Of a DNA stretch of 64,000 nucleotides, positions 41,272 to 49,014 are shown piece after piece (the first letter of the stretch is position 1; each line of letters opens with the position of its first letter). The position numbers and the translations under genes were made by a program. The notes under the pieces were generated by a model. The model saw nothing but the letters and a program-made list of their open reading frames with translations. It did not search any database and was not told the origin of the DNA. Source of the DNA: Gilliamella sp. wkB308 (GTDB taxonomy: Bacteria > Pseudomonadota > Gammaproteobacteria > Enterobacterales > Orbaceae); assembly GCF_001690185.1 (NCBI RefSeq), contig NZ_LZGN01000003.1, positions 62,001-126,000 of the forward strand. The letters are read 5' to 3'.

Positions 41272-44043
41272 TTAGCTATTAATGTAATCTGTGGCTTTTT
41301 TACCTGCTTGCATACCAAAAATAATGATATCAGCAACAGCATTACCACCAATGCGATTTGCTCCATGCACACCACCAACAACCTCACCAGCCGCAAAAAC
41401 ACCTTTAATCACATGTTTATCATTGTCTAATACTTGTGTTTCAGTGTTTATCGTTACACCTCCCATTGTATGGTGAACTCCCGGAGCAATTTTAATTGCA
41501 TAAAATGGTGCGGTGTTGATTGGATGACGCATTCCCGTCGTTCGACCAAAATCTTCATCTTGTTTGTTAATTACAAACTGATTATATCGTTCAATTGTTT
41601 TAGACAGATTATCAACATCAATAGAAAGTTTGTTAGCTAATTCAGCAATTGAATCGGCTTGAACAACGAGATCATTAGAAACATACTCTTCAACGGCTTT
41701 GTTTTCGTCACGAACTTGTTGATCGAATAAAATATAGGAATAGTGTTCAGGTAATTTGATAATATCTGCTGAAACTTTATCCCGGGTATCTAATTCATTG
41801 ACAAAACGTTTACCTTCTTGAGAAACAAGAATTGCGCCACCGCCTCGAATAGATTCTGAGATCAAATATGAGGTAGTTTGTTCAACAGTTGGATGGATTT
41901 GAATTTCACCCATATCAACAGTACCAGCCCCAAGTTTTTCTAAAATCATTATACCTGAACCTGTCGCCCCTTTATGGTTGGTTGTCACAAAACCTTTCAA
42001 ATCAGGACGATATTTTTCAACCATTTCGCGGTTAGCACTAAATCCGCCCGTTGCTATTACTACCGCTTTCGCTTTAATAATATAATTTGTGCCGTCTTCT
42101 TCAACGACTTTAACGCCAACAACTTTATGATTTTCGGTAACGATTTCAGTCACATTGGTATCTAACATGACTTCAATACCACGTTTATTAAGGTTTTTTA
42201 CCAATCCACTAATCAAAAATCCGCCAACAGCTGCACCACTTGCTGGTCGATGTGTACGGTCGATACTCATTCCTCCTGTTGTGGTAATACCACTTAGTTC
42301 AATACCGTTTTCATCTAACCAATCAATCGCATCAGGGGCATTTTCAACAAAGTAACGAAGTAATTCTGGATTATTTTTATTTTTACCACCAGCCAAAGTT
42401 TCTTTATAGAATAAATCTTTACTGTCAACTATACCTTTAAGTTTTTGGAATTTAGTTTCAGCTGCATTCATACCAGCAGACGCTTTATTGGTATTCCCGC
42501 CAATAACAGGCATTTTCTCAACCACAACAACGCTAGCCCCTAAATCATGAGCACGTATTGCAGAAGCCAGCCCTGCTCCACCGCTTCCCACGACAACAAT
42601 ATCGTAAGATTTATCATTTGGATCGCCACCTTCAGCAATGATGGCTTCTTTATTCGATTGAGTCATGGCTTTAGTAACCGCTTTTTTGAATGCTTCACAC
42701 TGTGATGTAGCCCCAGAAATTGCATCCACATGCGGACTATTTGAATTAATAATTCTTTGTTTAATTTCAGCAAAATTATCTAAAACTTGGTGATCAAACT
42801 CATTAGCATTCACAAGTTGCATATCTTTAATGAAATCTTTGCCTAATTCGACATTAATAAGAAATTCATAAGATTCATCATTCACTTTTTCTTGATATTG
42901 ACCAGGTTTGAATTTCTTATTATTTAGACTTGCATCACGAATTAATGCTTCAACTAATGAAAAACGCCATAAAGGTTCAGGAATATTCAATTCTTCACGT
43001 TTGTCACTGCTAATGGTCAGCTCCAGTTGTTCACCTTTTTCTATACGGCTAATCCAGTCTGGATAAGCGATGCATGCTCGACCAACAGCGACCAAATCGT
43101 AACCATTATCAATCGCCATTTCTACATCAATTTGATTAACCACATTACCTACACCTACTACCGGAATTTTAGCTAAGGTCGTCGATCGCATTGCTACATA
43201 TTTATTGATTAACGGTGTTGGGTCTTGGGTATCAACAATTGAAGGTCTTAAAATCGCACCCATTGAAAAATGGATATAATCAAGCCCTTTGTCTGCTAAC
43301 TTTTCAAGTAGATACATCGAGTCATCAAAACGAATACCTGGTATTTCCAGTTCTTCCGGAGAAAAACGATAACCAACGATGAACTCAGGCGTTGCAAACT
43401 GTTTAACCATTTTATGCGTAATATCTAAGATTGCTAAAGGGAATTGCAAGCGATTATCACGGCTTCCACCCCATTTATCGGTTCGTTGATTTGAATTTGG
43501 AGAATAAAATTGTTGGATTAAATAAGTATTAGCGCCATGGATTTCAACACCATCAAAACCGGCTTCAATAGCACGACGTACTGCTTGACCAAATTTGTCG
43601 ATCATGTCGTCTACTTCGTCTGCTGTTAATGCGATCGGTGTTGCTGCGCCTGCTCTAGGGGCTGCGATTGCACTTGGTCCAACAGGAGATTGTCCCCCGA
43701 TGAGTTTAGGCTCAACCATTCGTCCGCCATGATAAACTTGAATGACTGCTTTTGATCCCTTTTCTTTAATTGCTTTCGCAATTTTTGCTAATCCTTCAAT
43801 TTTATCATCGTTATCTAAACCTATTGCACCAGGAAATGCTAATCCTTTATTATCGACAAACCCGCACTCAACGATGATTGTTCCAATTTCACCTGCTCGG
43901 TCTCGATAATATTCGATTAAATCATGCGTGACAGAACCGTCATAAAATCCGGAACAGGTCGTCATTGGCGCCATCATTATTCTATTTTTTAATTCAACGC
44001 CATTGGGTAAAGTGAAGGGTTTAAAAATATTTTCTTTTTTCAT
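41272..44043 (-). CDS. Soluble NADH-dependent fumarate reductase-type flavoprotein (OYE + FMN_bind + FAD_binding_2)
   Basis: A 923-aa three-domain flavoprotein with no signal peptide. Residues 1-350 are an Old Yellow Enzyme barrel (NGVELKNRIMMAPMTT, GVEIHGANTYLIQQFYSPNSNQRTDKWGGS), expected to take electrons from NAD(P)H. Residues 380-465 are an FMN_bind domain with flavinylation motif SGAT (Thr446). Residues 480-923 are a fumarate-reductase FAD domain: VVGSGGAGLAS, HPT (His717), SES (Ser729/Glu730), the proton-donor Arg754 in LDTRDK, HHTMGG (857-862) and GANRIGGN (Arg897). These match Shewanella fumarate reductase with Ser for Thr at one substrate contact. The same architecture is described for the Klebsiella NADH:fumarate oxidoreductase; related enzymes reduce acrylate or cinnamates, so fumarate is likely but not certain. 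Confidence 0.88.
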   Translation of the reverse strand: MKKENIFKPFTLPNGVELKNRIMMAPMTTCSGFYDGSVTHDLIEYYRDRAGEIGTIIVECGFVDNKGLAFPGAIGLDNDDKIEGLAKIAKAIKEKGSKAVIQVYHGGRMVEPKLIGGQSPVGPSAIAAPRAGAATPIALTADEVDDMIDKFGQAVRRAIEAGFDGVEIHGANTYLIQQFYSPNSNQRTDKWGGSRDNRLQFPLAILDITHKMVKQFATPEFIVGYRFSPEELEIPGIRFDDSMYLLEKLADKGLDYIHFSMGAILRPSIVDTQDPTPLINKYVAMRSTTLAKIPVVGVGNVVNQIDVEMAIDNGYDLVAVGRACIAYPDWISRIEKGEQLELTISSDKREELNIPEPLWRFSLVEALIRDASLNNKKFKPGQYQEKVNDESYEFLINVELGKDFIKDMQLVNANEFDHQVLDNFAEIKQRIINSNSPHVDAISGATSQCEAFKKAVTKAMTQSNKEAIIAEGGDPNDKSYDIVVVGSGGAGLASAIRAHDLGASVVVVEKMPVIGGNTNKASAGMNAAETKFQKLKGIVDSKDLFYKETLAGGKNKNNPELLRYFVENAPDAIDWLDENGIELSGITTTGGMSIDRTHRPASGAAVGGFLISGLVKNLNKRGIEVMLDTNVTEIVTENHKVVGVKVVEEDGTNYIIKAKAVVIATGGFSANREMVEKYRPDLKGFVTTNHKGATGSGIMILEKLGAGTVDMGEIQIHPTVEQTTSYLISESIRGGGAILVSQEGKRFVNELDTRDKVSADIIKLPEHYSYILFDQQVRDENKAVEEYVSNDLVVQADSIAELANKLSIDVDNLSKTIERYNQFVINKQDEDFGRTTGMRHPINTAPFYAIKIAPGVHHTMGGVTINTETQVLDNDKHVIKGVFAAGEVVGGVHGANRIGGNAVADIIIFGMQAGKKATDYINS

Positions 44044-44400
44044 TATTATATACCTAATTATTTTATTCAGATTTATTAACTGTCGTTAATAATAGCATTA
44101 CTTATAATCATTCTCTACTTCGAAACAGACTATTAATGTACGATGTATTATTTTTTAGACAAAAATTTTTATATATTTTTTAAAGTTTTATGTGCTATTT
44201 GTTTATCTAAACAAATAGCATTGTTGCTCAAGTAAGCAAAAAAGTTTTCAAGATTGTCATATTGCAGCGTTAAAATCTAAAAAAAAACACTGCAACCATT
44301 TCATTTAGTTACATATTTATCATTATAATTGGCTTGAAGTTTGAATGGATTAAGCTAGAATGCATGCAAGTTTGTTCAAGAGAACCTAGGAATGATTAGA
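44044..44400. other. Divergent intergenic region between the fumarate reductase operon and the DHODH-like gene
   Basis: No coding frame supported. Holds a 26-bp palindrome (44194-44219) and, for the rightward gene, a TATAAT at 44324-44329 with no good -35. The leftward promoter could not be made out with confidence. No convincing FNR box (TTGAT-N4-ATCAA) was found although FNR control of fumarate reductase would be expected. Confidence 0.5.
44194..44219. promoter_or_regulatory. 26-bp perfect palindrome, candidate operator
   Basis: GCTATTTGTTTA-TC-TAAACAAATAGC, two perfect 12-bp arms around a 2-bp centre, lies 151 bp upstream of the flavoprotein start and about 180 bp before the rightward leader ORF. 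There is no T-tract on either side, so it is more like a dimeric regulator site than a terminator. No regulator gene is adjacent and I do not recognise the motif. Confidence 0.5.
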
Positions 44401-44550
44401 GTGAAAAAAGAAAAATTATTATCCAAAATTAAGTATCACTCTTTTTTAATTCAATTTATTGATCCTCCTTTATGGAGGATTTTTTTTATCAAAAATAACC
44501 CCCTCTTTCCTCAGAATTTTTTTAAGTGCTCATCACAGGAGATATTATGA
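44401..44550 (+). CDS. Leader ORF spanning the attenuator of the DHODH-like gene
   Basis: A 49-codon frame beginning GTG at 44401 (AGGA 9 nt upstream; a slightly longer version starts at ATG 44392) reads MKKEKLLSKIKYHSFLIQFI, runs through the terminator hairpin and U-run, and stops at TGA 44548-44550, overlapping the ATG of the next gene (ATGA). The peptide has no recognisable family. The layout is that of the pyrBI leader of E. coli, in which a ribosome translating close behind RNA polymerase blocks the terminator when UTP is low. Inference from arrangement only. Confidence 0.5.
   Translation: MKKEKLLSKIKYHSFLIQFIDPPLWRIFFIKNNPLFPQNFFKCSSQEIL
44461..44488 (+). terminator. Intrinsic terminator (putative attenuator) inside the leader ORF
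   Basis: ATCCTCC (44462-44468), a short TTTAT loop and GGAGGAT (44474-44480) form a perfect 7-bp stem followed by about eight T, 59 nt before the DHODH-like ATG. A U-rich stretch (44447-44459) precedes the stem and could act as a pause region. Confidence 0.75.
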
Positions 44551-45599
44551 AATCTTTAACGCCGTTTTACGATCCCTCTATCAGTTATGAAGATAATTAT
44601 GCAAACGGTCCTTTTGGACTTTTTACACAATTGAGTCACGTTGAACATGTCGCAACCCAAACCAGTCAATTTCTTAATCTTGATGTTAATTTACCATTTG
44701 GAATGCCTGCCGGTCCCCTTTTAAATGCCAATTATATTAAGGCTGCTTTTGCGTATGGATTTGACTTATGCGTCTATAAAACTGTAAGAACAAGATTTCA
44801 CAAATGTCATCCATTGCCGAATGTGTTATCTGTTCATCCTAATGGTAAATTATCTAGCCACCTTGATATAGTTTTAGCTGACACAAATTATACTCAACCG
44901 CTATCAATTACCAACTCGTTTGGTGTTCCTTCTCTTGCTCCCGATGTTTGGCAACCCGATATGGCTGATGCGGTAAAAGCAGCTGGTCAAGGTCAATATG
45001 TTATTGGTAGCTTTCAAGGAACACAAGGACATGGCGAAATAGAAAAAGATTATGCGTTAGCCGCTAAATTAGTAAGAGAAACTAATGCCCCAATTCTTGA
45101 AGCAAATTTGAGTTGCCCAAATGAAGGAGCAAGTAAATTACTCTGTTTTGATGTTGATAAAGTAGAACGAATTGTAAATGAAATTAAAAATGCTGTTCCC
45201 GATCGTCCACTTATACTTAAACTGGCCTATTTTCCAGATGATGAAAAAATTATTTCATTACTTACTAAAGTCGGTTCGATAATTGATGGATTAAGTGCTA
45301 TTAATACCTTATCAGCCAAACCTGTTAACGCAAATGGTCAGCCAGCTTTAGGAGAAAACAGAAAAGAAGGTGGAATTTGTGGCGATGCCATTCGTTGGGC
45401 TGGATTAGATATGGTTAGTCGCCTTGATAAATATCGTAAACAAATGGATTTAAAATTTGCCATTATAGGTGTTGGTGGAGTTAGCACCAGTGAACATTAT
45501 CACCAATTCATTAAAAGTGGGGCTGATGCTGTAATGAGTGCGACAGGAGCCATGTGGAATCCGCTACTTGCTATAGAGATTAAGAAAAGTCTTAACTAG
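44547..45599 (+). CDS. Dihydroorotate dehydrogenase-like flavoprotein (class 1-type)
   Basis: A 350-aa FMN-dependent TIM-barrel enzyme of the dihydroorotate dehydrogenase family. Seen are NLPFGMPAGPLLNANYIKAA near the N-terminus, YKTVRT (the phosphate/FMN lysine region), SITNSFGVPS, ILEANLSCPNEGASKL with the Asn and Cys of class 1-type active sites, LILKLAYFPDD, INTLSAKPVN and the C-terminal phosphate-binding IIGVGGVSTSEHYHQFIKSGADAVMSATGAMWNP. Class 2 enzymes (E. coli PyrD) use Ser in place of this Cys and carry a membrane helix, absent here. I start at ATG 44547 (SD AGGAG, 5 nt), not the upstream GTG at 44526. Pyrimidine synthesis is likely, but a PreA-like role cannot be excluded. Confidence 0.8.
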   Translation: MKSLTPFYDPSISYEDNYANGPFGLFTQLSHVEHVATQTSQFLNLDVNLPFGMPAGPLLNANYIKAAFAYGFDLCVYKTVRTRFHKCHPLPNVLSVHPNGKLSSHLDIVLADTNYTQPLSITNSFGVPSLAPDVWQPDMADAVKAAGQGQYVIGSFQGTQGHGEIEKDYALAAKLVRETNAPILEANLSCPNEGASKLLCFDVDKVERIVNEIKNAVPDRPLILKLAYFPDDEKIISLLTKVGSIIDGLSAINTLSAKPVNANGQPALGENRKEGGICGDAIRWAGLDMVSRLDKYRKQMDLKFAIIGVGGVSTSEHYHQFIKSGADAVMSATGAMWNPLLAIEIKKSLN

Positions 45600-45622
45600 A
45601 TTATTGGCAATATACACTATTG

Positions 45623-45660
45623 TTACAGGGTAACTTACCCTGTAATTATATTTCTTTTCT
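45623..45660. terminator. Terminator between the DHODH-like gene and ybaN
   Basis: TTACAGGGTA (45623-45632), loop ACT and TACCCTGTAA (45636-45645) form a perfect 10-bp stem followed on the + side by a T-rich run. It lies between convergent genes and can serve both. Confidence 0.8.
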
Positions 45661-45662
45661 CT

Positions 45663-46031
45663 TTAAATTTTCTTTTTTCTAAAATAATAAAATCCAACAA
45701 CAATGTGCGCTAAAAAAACGATCACTAAAATAATACGCACATGCAATGAATGAATCAAAATAAATGGGATTAACAATACGATAAAAACCATGGCTAGCAT
45801 TTTAAACAAACTTTTTTTAGATGCTTTCTTCTCAATAAGCATCTTTTGTATATAAGTTTGATAATAATGACTTTGAGTAAAATAGCGATAAAGACGATCT
45901 GAACTATTGAGCCATAAATATGCTGTTAACAAATAGAAAGGTACTGTTGGCAAAAGTGGCACGAAAATGCCTACTGTTCCCAGCAAAAATGAAACACCAC
46001 CTATAATAATAAATAACCATTTTTTTAACAT
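45663..46031 (-). CDS. ybaN: DUF454-family inner-membrane protein (YbaN-like)
   Basis: A 122-aa small membrane protein of the DUF454 family (E. coli YbaN 125 aa); no function is established. The N-terminal segment LFIIIGGVSFLLGTVGIFVPLLPTVPFYLLTAYLW corresponds to the family core GxxLPxLPTxPFxLLAA, and FKMLAMVFIVLLIPFILI plus RIILVIVFLAHIVVGFYYF give further helices. A short basic tail (RKKKI) is predicted on the cytoplasmic side. Convergent with the DHODH-like gene. The symbol reflects family resemblance; neighbours differ from E. coli (apt, priC). Confidence 0.82.
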   Translation of the reverse strand: MLKKWLFIIIGGVSFLLGTVGIFVPLLPTVPFYLLTAYLWLNSSDRLYRYFTQSHYYQTYIQKMLIEKKASKKSLFKMLAMVFIVLLIPFILIHSLHVRIILVIVFLAHIVVGFYYFRKKKI

Positions 46032-46310
46032 AACTGAGTGTACTTATAAATAATTATTAAAATTTGTTTTTGCGAATAACAAAGCATGAATTTAATATTC
46101 CAAAAAAGCTTAATCATTACGCCTTTTGTTAGGATTAATTATTCATTGTGGGATAATCTAAGTATATAACAGAGTTTTAAAAGAAAGAAACGTTATGAAA
46201 CAGAATTTTTTCATATTGATTAAATTACATTTTTCTTTGCATTTATGTTAAATGTGTTATATAAAAACAATTACATATTTCGGTAATTTTAGTTTTGGAT
46301 TAGTTTTAAT

Positions 46311-47900
46311 ATGGAAAAAAAGGAAAAGTTAACTATACTTCTTTGTTCTCCTGATTGTTCGACAAAATTTTTAACAGAAGGAGCGGTTTTTATAAGACCG
46401 ATAGATAGTTATTGGAACGATTTTGGATACCAGTTAGCGACGGAAATAGGTATCCGATTAAATGATAATTCTATTGAATGGTTTGATTCGAAATTTGCTT
46501 TTAAAAATCAGGATAATACCTATAAATATGTTCTGAAAATCCTAAAAAAAAAGCAGTATATCAATTTATCTTCGGTAAGTTTAGCCTTTGCTCATTTATT
46601 CACAAATCAAAAATCTTATAGCGCCATCAGCCGATTAATTGGTTTTGAAAAAGCAATAAACATTCTAGAAGAAATAAATGATATTTGTTTATATGTGGAT
46701 AAACCTTCTAGCATACCAAAGTGGGATGATTTTTATAAAACCGAAGTTTATAGTCGAGCTATGCTTAGAACGAGTGAGGCGTATTTTGCTTATCGGCATG
46801 GATATTCAATTATACAAGGTAAAGTTATTGAAAATGCGGACTCTAAAAAACCCTTCAATATTACGTTTAAAAATTTAGATTCTCTTCAACTCGAATTTAA
46901 ATTTACCAATCAGAATAAATTGCGGGGTCGCATTGCGACCATAATAGGGCAAAATGGATGTGGAAAAACAACGATACTGACAGAACTCGTTAAAGCGCTT
47001 GCTGATAGGCAATCAAAACATATCTCAATTGTTCCACAACTTGACTTTAACCAAGTTATTTTGTTTGCTCATCATGCAACACTTAATTCAATTGACAAAG
47101 AACTTATCAGTAATCCTAGTGTTTCTATTTCACAGCTAGATCCTAATATTCAGAACGACAGGGTTTTTAATGAAAAAACAGACAATCATTTATTGGTAGA
47201 TGTGTTAAGAAACAATAGAATATCCGAATTATGTAATATCATTTCTCAAGAATTTTATGATTTAACAATAAAAGTTCCGCTTTTAGTGGATCATTCGGCT
47301 AACTTAGATCAACACCACGAAATCGCAATAAAAAACTTTGCCCGAAACAATGGTGAGCAACGTTGGCTTGATAGGATAGCGACGATTGACCGAGAAAAAA
47401 ATCTAGTTATATATAAAAATGACGAAAAATATCTACCAAGTTTAGGACAATCAACGTTTATCCGTTTTATTTTGAACGTTTTTGCCAATGTCGGACCGGC
47501 ATCGGTACTGCTTATTGATGAACCAGAAACTTTTTTACATCCTAATCTTATTTCTCAATTTATGAGAATTCTTAATAATGTATTAGAGACCACAAAATCC
47601 ATCGCTATAATCGCAACTCATTCTCCTTATATTGTCAGAGAAGTACAAAGTGCACAAGTTCATATTATCGAAAAAGATGAAGTAGATTTCAAAATTAAGC
47701 AGCCGCGAATGCAAACGTTAGGCGCTAATGTGACCAGCATTTCAAATGAAATCTTTGGCGATGATCTGTTAATCCATCTATACAATGAATTAGTTGATAA
47801 CATTAAAGATGATTTAAACTTCGATGAAATTCTCGATAAATATATTGGTGAAATAAGTCCTGATGCCCTCTTACAGCTAAGGAATAATATGGAATATTAA
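46311..47900 (+). CDS. AAA/ABC-type ATPase of a two-gene ATPase-HNH defence-like module (PtuA-like)
   Basis: A 529-aa ATPase of the ABC-like/OLD group. Walker A is GQNGCGKTT (213-221), a signature-like LPSLGQS lies at 375-381, Walker B with the catalytic Glu is VLLIDEPETF (399-408) and the switch His is in IATHSPYIVRE (His437). About 205 residues precede Walker A and match no domain I recognise (RPIDSYWNDFGYQLATEIGI); most SMC/PtuA-type ATPases open with Walker A near residue 30-60. An HNH nuclease gene follows after one base. In Septu systems PtuA (ATPase) and PtuB (HNH) act together against phage; Septu is the nearest known arrangement. Weak SD. No integrase nearby. Confidence 0.72.
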   Translation: MEKKEKLTILLCSPDCSTKFLTEGAVFIRPIDSYWNDFGYQLATEIGIRLNDNSIEWFDSKFAFKNQDNTYKYVLKILKKKQYINLSSVSLAFAHLFTNQKSYSAISRLIGFEKAINILEEINDICLYVDKPSSIPKWDDFYKTEVYSRAMLRTSEAYFAYRHGYSIIQGKVIENADSKKPFNITFKNLDSLQLEFKFTNQNKLRGRIATIIGQNGCGKTTILTELVKALADRQSKHISIVPQLDFNQVILFAHHATLNSIDKELISNPSVSISQLDPNIQNDRVFNEKTDNHLLVDVLRNNRISELCNIISQEFYDLTIKVPLLVDHSANLDQHHEIAIKNFARNNGEQRWLDRIATIDREKNLVIYKNDEKYLPSLGQSTFIRFILNVFANVGPASVLLIDEPETFLHPNLISQFMRILNNVLETTKSIAIIATHSPYIVREVQSAQVHIIEKDEVDFKIKQPRMQTLGANVTSISNEIFGDDLLIHLYNELVDNIKDDLNFDEILDKYIGEISPDALLQLRNNMEY

Positions 47901-47901
47901 T

Positions 47902-48765
47902 ATGAGAAAATTAAATTTTCCACAATATAATAGCGCAGAAATTATTGATAGCTGTCAATTAGATGAACTTTGTCAAAAAAATCGAAAAGGAAAACATATT
48001 CGGTTTATTTCATCTTATATCGATATTATTAAAAAATCTTACGAACATTATGATAAGCATAATGGTAACCCTTGGTTTATTAATTCATTGTCAGAAGAAA
48101 CAATACCTTCATTATCGGCATTTAAAAAACACATGAATCTTTTATATGATAACCCGCCACTAGCACTTAAATTCATTAAATCGCTGAGAGAAAGTATTCA
48201 AGGTGCATGCCCAATGTGTGGGAGACATGGCAATGGAACAATCGATCATTATTTACCTAAATCAATCTTTCCAGAATACTCTTTTTTTTCCAAGAACCTG
48301 ATACCTGCTTGTGATAGATGCAATAAGGAACGATCATTAAAAATAAAAGGAGATATATTACATGAAAGGCCTATTCACCCTTATTTTGATAAATTTATTG
48401 AAAAAAGAATCATGTCATCTCACTTTAAACCAGACTGGCGAGCACCGTTAATTACTCCTATAGCCATAGATGTAAAAGATGAAGAAAAAATTATAGTTGA
48501 ATGGCACATCAAGAATATTGTCATCCCTTCAGGAATCAAGAATCATTTCTCTTATTTATGGACAAAATTATGTGAATCACCAAAGGTATATATAAAAAAC
48601 GCAATTAATTTAGAAGACATCATAAAAAAATTATATGAAATCCAATTAATTTACGAGAATAATGGCGGAACACCCAATAATTGGGATGCCTGTTTTTATC
48701 ATGGATTACAAAATAACGAAGAAGCACTCAATTATTTGATTAAAATTCAAAAAGGCGAATTATAA
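47902..48765 (+). CDS. HNH endonuclease of the ATPase-HNH module (PtuB-like)
   Basis: A 287-aa protein with a treble-clef HNH nuclease domain in the middle: zinc-type CPMC (C103, C106), the DH pair in TIDHYLPKS (D115, H116), KNLIPACDRCN with Asn132, C137, C140 and N141. The order C-x2-C...DH...N...C-x2-CN is the His-Me finger pattern of PtuB and retron- or McrA-type HNH nucleases. The N-terminal 95 residues are helical and uncharacterised; the C-terminus is also unassigned. Its ATG follows the ATPase stop by one base (TAA-T-ATG), implying coupled translation and a joint function. Confidence 0.78.
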   Translation: MRKLNFPQYNSAEIIDSCQLDELCQKNRKGKHIRFISSYIDIIKKSYEHYDKHNGNPWFINSLSEETIPSLSAFKKHMNLLYDNPPLALKFIKSLRESIQGACPMCGRHGNGTIDHYLPKSIFPEYSFFSKNLIPACDRCNKERSLKIKGDILHERPIHPYFDKFIEKRIMSSHFKPDWRAPLITPIAIDVKDEEKIIVEWHIKNIVIPSGIKNHFSYLWTKLCESPKVYIKNAINLEDIIKKLYEIQLIYENNGGTPNNWDACFYHGLQNNEEALNYLIKIQKGEL

Positions 48766-48825
48766 ATAACTATTGATTTTATATAGAGGATTGGAACAAA
48801 AACATTAAGGGAAAACTGATGAAAT

Positions 48826-48902
48826 TGGCGGAACGGACGGGGCTCGAACCCGCGACCCCCTGCGTGACAGGCAGGTATTCTAACCAACTGAACTACCGCT
48901 CC
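48826..48902 (-). tRNA. tRNA-Asp (anticodon GUC)
   Basis: A 77-nt tRNA on the minus strand from GGAGCGGTAGTTCAGTTGG to an encoded CCA. The anticodon arm CCTGC-CTGTCAC-GCAGG gives GTC, aspartate. The T arm GGTTCGAGCC is intact. It lies downstream of dnaQ on the same strand, as aspV does in E. coli. The ATPase-HNH pair sits beyond its 3' end, where tRNA-targeting islands normally insert, though no duplicated 3' end was found on the far side. Confidence 0.95.
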
Positions 48903-48939
48903 GCTTTTTAGACTACTTCAAGGCATCACTGCTGAAGTA

Positions 48940-48974
48940 GGCGTGATATTAAAGATTATTTTCGATGGCGTCAA
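48940..48974 (-). promoter_or_regulatory. Predicted tRNA-Asp promoter
   Basis: On the minus strand TTGACG (48974-48969), a 17-nt spacer and TAATAT (48951-48946) with a GC-containing discriminator (CACGCC) make a strong sigma-70 promoter of the stable-RNA type. The expected start near 48940 leaves a leader of about 38 nt before the tRNA. The leader can fold into an 8-bp stem, CTACTTCA/TGAAGTAG (48940-48933 with 48920-48913). Confidence 0.7.
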
Positions 48975-49014
48975 TAGATATTTTAAAATATGCAATCAAT
49001 TGAATAGAAAACAA

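Noticed and set aside
44302-44320. Possible Tus-binding Ter site (TTTAGTTACA)
   Set aside because: Only the first ten bases match the reverse of the E. coli Ter core; the following ACATACT part diverges, and no second site was seen.
46311-48765. Gabija or retron system
   Set aside because: No TOPRIM or UvrD-like helicase (Gabija) and no reverse transcriptase frame or msr/msd-like repeats nearby (retron).
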